Shown here piece by piece: positions 9,701-11,641 of a stretch of DNA of 11,641 bases (within the stretch, counting starts at the first letter, position 1; each line of letters begins with the position of its first letter). Origin of the DNA: M0108 sp044228695. GTDB taxonomy: Bacteria; Pseudomonadota; Gammaproteobacteria; Chromatiales; Chromatiaceae. Below the pieces are notes generated by a model. It was not told the origin of the DNA. It was given only the letters and a program-made list of their open reading frames with translations, and made no database searches. Both the position numbers and the translations under genes were made by a program. The DNA lies in contig JBGAUK010000104.1 in the NCBI GenBank assembly GCA_044228695.1, positions 1-11,641 on the forward strand, written 5' to 3'.

Positions 9701-10352
9701 GGTGGGGAGTGGTGCCGTGGGGGCCTGTCTGGATCCCGATATCGGTGCGCAGGTCGCGCCATAACTGGGCTTGCCAGCCCTGCACCTCGGACAAGGGTTG
9801 ACCGTGGTCACGGGGGCCGATCGGCACGTCCGCCCCCGCCGCCCAGGCCTCCAGCCAATCGGCGCGGTAGACCTGGTACTGGTCGAAAAGATCGGCGAGG
9901 CGCTCGGCGAGTTGAAAGCGCTTGCGCAGGTCGGCGTCCGCGGTCAGAAAGCGGCGCAGGGGGGCATAGAGTGGTGCCGTCACCAACTGGGGCAGCAGGC
10001 GCATGAGCCGCCACACCAGGCGCGGCTTGTCGAGGGGTGAGTACTCCGGTACCGCTGCGGGGCCCAGTACCGCACGGTAGACGCGCCAGATGAAGCGAGA
10101 CGGCAGGGAGATCTCCAGCGCCGCGGCGATGCCGAGCCCGCCCCCGCCTGCATTGACCGCCTGGGAGTCGGGGTCCGCGGCGATGGCGAGTTTGAGCCAT
10201 TGTGCAATTCCGTTACTCTGCGCCAGGATGATCTCTGGCTCAAGGGGCGCCAGGGGATGTTGGCGCAGCCAGGTGACGAGCAGGTCACGCAGGGCCTCGG
10301 GCTGGTTCCCATGCACCAGCATCAGGCCGGGGGGCAGTGCTTTGGCAGTCAC
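6768..10352 (-). CDS. recC: RecBCD subunit RecC, Chi-scanning subunit
   Basis: RecC is the scaffold of RecBCD. It splits the duplex and scans the 3' strand for Chi with a dead helicase-like fold. From the GTG at 10352 it has 1194 residues (1122 in E. coli). Strong matches to E. coli RecC run in order: AQSNGIAQWL (44-53), FGISSLPRQSLEVLAAM and NPCEYYWADI (near 280), HSPQREVEILHDQLL then DVMVMVPDIDAY (near 420), TLMPMRAIPF with CLLGMNDGDYPRQ (near 720), and RSRREDDRYLFLEALLSA then GRSITDNSKQPPSVLV (750-785). No Walker A motif is seen, as expected. I chose GTG 10352 because it has GGAG at a good distance and matches where family homology begins. GTG 10400 (GAGG upstream) and GTG 10478 (no clear ribosome site) are in-frame alternatives adding 16 or 42 residues. 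It is the first gene of the recC-recB-recD unit; no ptrA lies between recC and recB. Confidence 0.96.
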   Translation of the reverse strand: MTAKALPPGLMLVHGNQPEALRDLLVTWLRQHPLAPLEPEIILAQSNGIAQWLKLAIAADPDSQAVNAGGGGLGIAAALEISLPSRFIWRVYRAVLGPAAVPEYSPLDKPRLVWRLMRLLPQLVTAPLYAPLRRFLTADADLRKRFQLAERLADLFDQYQVYRADWLEAWAAGADVPIGPRDHGQPLSEVQGWQAQLWRDLRTDIGIQTGPHGTTPHLGRAAVHAAFLRRAAEWPADTSPAGLPRRLLVFGISSLPRQSLEVLAAMARWTQVLMFVHNPCEYYWADIVADRDLLRAGTGRHPRRAAMPAQRVEEPLHFDAHPLLASWGKQGRDFIGLLDEYDNEAARAVYTDYFTAIGQRIDLFPAPAEPGGVPTLLRQLQDDIRALRPLEETRAYWPPVNPMRDTSIRFHDAHSPQREVEILHDQLLAAFNADPSLTPRDVMVMVPDIDAYAPHIQAVFAQVDKDDPRYIPFSIADQRQRTTDPLVQVLATLLALPQSRLAASDLLDLLEVPALRQRFGFAEPDLPRLHRWLQGANIRWGLHARQRASFDLPDLDEEDARHTWHCGLRRLLLGYAVGAAGGAWQGIEPYDDIGGLDAALLGPLVRLVDQLDATWRTLREPTTAAGWCQRLRGLLKDYLDPTDSAETYTLLQLDNALQDWRDVCAEVGLTEELPLTLVGPHWLARLDESRLSQRFFAGAVTFATLMPMRAIPFRHVCLLGMNDGDYPRQRPPADFDLMGRDYRPGDRSRREDDRYLFLEALLSARDRLHVSWVGRSITDNSKQPPSVLVGQLRDHLAAGWQLADGAGQGGSARKSFLQALTQEHHLQPFSPAYFPAGTAASPWFTYVREWRQGAGANARLATPADPLPPLAREEPLKLRDLANFLKAPVKAFFTQRLGVNFDQEDLASEDQEPFALEPLGRWQLNDELIRAQARAIAGGADIVPVRAERLARIQRRGDLAPGAFGDLQAQDLEAPMDDLFARYQAALQHWPQPLEGEEPLQFQVLVADQYLQLADWLGGLRVNAAGGRGRVVLEASDLVKDGHYRGEKLIGHWVTHLGAHLAGGPLTTQILSKVGDVTLAPLDPDQARQLLGDLLAAWHAGLCRPLPLAAETAFAWLKAGDAKVARKIYEGEERKMGEVDKDPYLARVFPDYAALTADGEFARWAERLLRPLFGVIPVGRNRTAASTPAGEVSP
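6779..6785 (-). promoter_or_regulatory. Strong ribosome binding site for recB inside recC
   Basis: On the minus strand GGGGAGG lies seven bases upstream of the recB ATG, within the last codons of recC. Together with the ATGA overlap, this suggests that recB can reinitiate efficiently or be translated independently of recC. Confidence 0.7.
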
Positions 10353-10394
10353 GGCAGTCTCCGGATGGGGTGTTGAGCCAGCAAACTCGGCGTG

Positions 10395-10418
10395 GGTCAC
10401 TGGAGACCCTCTGTGACC
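10395..10418 (-). promoter_or_regulatory. Inverted repeat in the recC leader overlapping an alternative start
   Basis: GGTCAC and GTGACC form 6-bp arms around 12 bases. In recC-sense RNA the loop holds GAGGG and the right arm contains the GTG at 10400. The hairpin would therefore occlude that alternative start. A competing GGGTC/GACCC stem with a 6-base loop uses overlapping bases. It could be a translational control element or a protein-binding site, or simply chance. Confidence 0.35.
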
Positions 10419-10518
10419 TTCTTCTTCGACCCTGGCAGGATAGCGCGAATAGTTGCGCAGTGCGCCCCGATGTAGCACCGCCCAGCATCAGCCAGGAATC
10501 ACGGAAAATGTGACGGCA

Positions 10519-10537
10519 GGCGACCTGGTTTGTCGCC
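10519..10537. promoter_or_regulatory. Inverted repeat upstream of the 148-residue gene, operator candidate
   Basis: GGCGAC and GTCGCC form perfect 6-bp arms around a 7-base spacer, 47 bases before the rightward start codon. The size and position would suit an operator or a leader hairpin. No known motif is recognised. Confidence 0.35.
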
Positions 10538-10584
10538 AACCCGCGTGACAATGAGGCCTTCACCAGCCCAATGCAGGTCATCCC

Positions 10585-11031
10585 ATGTCCCCTTTGCCCA
10601 AGATCGAGGCCAAGTTCAACGAGTTTTTCAGCACCTGGGGCATCCGCCTGCCCCCGGAGGCCATGGCCCACCGCCAGCGCGGGCGGATACTGCAGGCCGG
10701 CTGGGTGGTCTGGTATCTGTTCGCGGTCGATGACCAGGGGGAATACCTCGACTTCTATGCCACGCACCGCATGGGCGGTGACCATCACCGCCGACTCCGC
10801 GCCAATGGCGGCCGGGAGTGCTTGCCGACCCTGCAAATGATGTACGCCACCTCGGCTGATCCCGAGGAGGCCCAGCAGCTCGCGGACGCCTTCTACGCCG
10901 AAAACCAGCGGGTCGCCGACCTGTTGGCGGCCAAAGGTTTCTGCCTCCAGGGCGACGAGCCCGGCCTGACGGTCATCAACCGGCATCTGCTGACCCACCC
11001 CAGCTCCTCGCGCGCCGGAGTAGCCCCATGA
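10585..11031 (+). CDS. Hypothetical protein, 148 residues
   Basis: I do not recognise this family. The protein appears soluble, with no signal peptide or membrane segment. It begins with a short helix-like part (KIEAKFNEFFSTWGIRL). A beta-rich aromatic core follows at about 40-70 (GWVVWYLFAVDDQGEYLDFY), then a His/Arg-rich turn (RMGGDHHRRLRANG). The last part is an amphipathic helix around 95-120 (DPEEAQQLADAFYAENQRVADLLAAKG). The alternating hydrophobic and charged core suggests a small alpha/beta fold, but no catalytic motif is visible. The ATG at 10585 has AGG seven bases upstream. GC-rich third positions and a strong in-frame reading support it as real, unlike the opposite-strand frame. 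Its stop overlaps the next ORF as ATGA, so the two were probably one operon, with the partner once a DraG-like hydrolase. Confidence 0.85.
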   Translation: MSPLPKIEAKFNEFFSTWGIRLPPEAMAHRQRGRILQAGWVVWYLFAVDDQGEYLDFYATHRMGGDHHRRLRANGGRECLPTLQMMYATSADPEEAQQLADAFYAENQRVADLLAAKGFCLQGDEPGLTVINRHLLTHPSSSRAGVAP

Positions 11032-11189
11032 CCGACGACTCACTGGCTCGGCAGGATCAGGCCCGCGGCGCTTTGCTGGGCGCGGCCGGGGGCACGGCGG
11101 CCATTCCGGCACCCTGGCTGGCGACCCTGCCGCAGCGCCAGACCCTCACGGTGCTGGCGGAGCAATGGTGGGCGCAGAGCGGCGGCTAG
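11028..11189 (+). pseudogene. Remnant of ADP-ribosylglycohydrolase (DraG-like), 53 codons
   Basis: This short ORF has a good ribosome site (GGAG, seven bases before ATG) and overlaps the preceding stop as ATGA. The translation begins like the N-terminus of ADP-ribosylglycohydrolases (RQDQARGALLGAA). It then passes straight into what resembles their C-terminus (GALLGAAGGTAAIPAPWL followed by ATLPQRQTLTVLAEQWW). Full-length members are about 250-350 residues and carry GALLG-type segments near both ends. The metal-binding Asp/Thr motifs between the ends (such as DTDT) are absent. The simplest reading is a large in-frame internal deletion between two GALLGA-coding segments, leaving a catalytically dead peptide. 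The alternative is a small native gene with chance similarity. The family call rests on remembered motifs, not a search. Confidence 0.6.
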
Positions 11190-11194
11190 TCGGC

Positions 11195-11227
11195 GGCCGG
11201 GTGGCGTGGCTCGCCCACCCCGCGGCC
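11195..11227 (+). terminator. Strong GC-rich hairpin after the DraG-like remnant
   Basis: The 5' arm GGCC-GGGTGG-CG pairs with CG-C-CCACCC-CGC-GGCC, leaving a 5-base loop, a single-base bulge and a 3-base bulge. It starts six bases past the stop codon, where a terminator is expected. No T-run follows, so it is not a textbook intrinsic terminator, but it could be Rho-assisted or stabilise the 3' end. Confidence 0.4.
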
Positions 11228-11231
11228 AGTC

Positions 11232-11240
11232 TGCTAGGAT
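11232..11240 (+). promoter_or_regulatory. Candidate extended -10 for the WYL regulator
   Basis: TGC-TAGGAT matches an extended -10 (TGn plus four of six bases of TATAAT). No good -35 lies 17 bases upstream, which extended -10 promoters can tolerate. Transcription would start near 11247, giving a leader of about 50 bases before the regulator. Confidence 0.35.
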
Positions 11241-11256
11241 CAGGCTTTGCGCTCAT

Positions 11257-11273
11257 GTGACCCGCAGGGTCGC
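11257..11273. promoter_or_regulatory. Inverted repeat between putative promoter and WYL gene, operator candidate
   Basis: GTGACCC and GGGTCGC form 7-bp arms with one mismatch around GCA. The repeat lies just downstream of the candidate transcription start and upstream of the regulator, where an autoregulatory operator would block transcription. The reverse complement of the GTGACCC heptamer also occurs at 10394-10400 upstream of recC. Confidence 0.35.
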
Positions 11274-11299
11274 GACGCCCACCCGTCCCGGAGTCCCCG

Positions 11300-11641
11300 A
11301 TGATCGACACCCTGTTGCGTCAATGGAGCCTGCTGCGGCTGATCCCTCGCTACCCGCGCCGGCTCGACCCCGCCAGCATCAAGGCGCAGTTGGACGCCCA
11401 GGGCATCGAAGTCACCCTGCGCACCGTCCAACGGGATCTCAATGCCCTGGCGGCCGTCTTCCCCCTGGAGGCCTCCGAGGGCCGGCCCCAGGGCTGGCGC
11501 GGGTGCCGGGGCGCCCGCCAGATCGACATCCCGAGCATGGACCCCCATGCCGCCCTGACTTTCTATCTGGTCGAGCAGCATTTGCGGGCCCTGTTGCCGC
11601 CGACCACCCTCGCCAACCTGACGCCCTGGTTCGAGGCTGCC
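11300..11641 (+). CDS. WYL-domain transcriptional regulator, N-terminal part
   Basis: This is the first 114 codons of a regulator of the HTH-WYL (DeoR/YafY-like) class, which bind DNA as dimers and sense ligands, often nucleic-acid-like, through the WYL domain. The N-terminal winged helix-turn-helix is plain. A first helix (TLLRQWSLLRLIPRYPRRL) is followed by DPASIKAQLDAQGI, then the recognition helix TLRTVQRDLNALAAVFPL at about 39-56. A wing-like segment (EGRPQGWRG) leads into the linker DPHAALTFYLVEQHL. The WYL motif itself lies beyond the right edge, so the domain call comes from the N-terminal pattern typical of this family. ATG 11300 has GGAG six bases upstream. Related regulators are often found next to defence or CRISPR loci, but nothing in view shows what it controls. 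Confidence 0.88.
   Translation, partial: MIDTLLRQWSLLRLIPRYPRRLDPASIKAQLDAQGIEVTLRTVQRDLNALAAVFPLEASEGRPQGWRGCRGARQIDIPSMDPHAALTFYLVEQHLRALLPPTTLANLTPWFEAA

Larger units (their letters stand above)
10353..10584. promoter_or_regulatory. Divergent intergenic region between recC and the 148-residue gene
   Basis: These 232 bases must hold the promoters for recC (leftward) and the 148-residue gene (rightward). I could not place a convincing -35/-10 pair for either; GACAAT at 10547-10552 is the best rightward -10 but lacks a good -35. The region contains two inverted repeats described separately. The left part may be coding if recC starts at GTG 10400 or 10478. Confidence 0.5.

Noticed and set aside
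10499..10513. TCAC-N7-GTGA repeat resembling a CRP-type site
   Set aside because: The half-sites are in the opposite order to CRP (TGTGA-N6-TCACA), the arms are only four bases and the spacing is off.
10285..11112. Minus-strand 275-codon open frame opposite the 148-residue gene
   Set aside because: It spans the divergent intergenic region and overlaps recC in another frame. Its translation has no recognisable domain, while the plus frame has a start, a ribosome site and coupled downstream ORF.
1..11641. E. coli Chi sites (GCTGGTGG) that RecBCD might recognise
   Set aside because: I noticed only near matches such as CCTGGTGG (for example opposite 4970-4977) when reading by eye. Chi sequence differs among bacteria, so this is not informative.
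1..11641. tRNA, rRNA, CRISPR array, insertion sequence or phage genes
   Set aside because: Nothing with the expected structure, repeats or motifs was seen on either strand.

Overview
The window is GC-rich DNA with mostly G/C third codon positions. It looks chromosomal and gammaproteobacterial. The best guess is a relative of the purple sulfur bacteria (Chromatiales), based on overall base use, a RecBCD of the Escherichia coli type, and a WYL regulator of a kind I associate with that group. No marker gene fixes the taxonomy, so this placement is an inference.

About 90% of the window (roughly 1-10352, minus strand) is one probable transcription unit: recC, recB, recD, then a metal-dependent M20/M28-type peptidase that runs off the left edge. 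recC/recB and recB/recD each overlap by four bases (ATGA), so the three subunits of the DNA-end-processing helicase-nuclease are probably translationally coupled. All three are full length. RecB and RecD have complete SF1 helicase motif sets, and RecB has an intact nuclease active site. Between recD and the peptidase lies a short gap with a 7-bp perfect stem-loop.

A 232-bp divergent intergenic region (10353-10584) separates recC from a plus-strand group. This group holds a 148-residue protein I do not recognise, and a 53-codon ORF overlapping it by ATGA that looks like an internally deleted remnant of an ADP-ribosylglycohydrolase (DraG-like) gene. After a 110-bp gap with a strong hairpin, a candidate extended -10 and an inverted repeat comes the start of a WYL-domain transcriptional regulator, cut by the right edge.

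The left and middle are an ordinary recombination-repair operon. The part most worth a second look is the right 1.3 kb: an unknown protein, a degraded DraG-like gene and a WYL regulator side by side, with related GTGACCC sequences both upstream of recC and upstream of the WYL gene. I see no tRNA, rRNA, CRISPR array, insertion sequence or phage gene. No intergenic stretch exceeds 300 bases.
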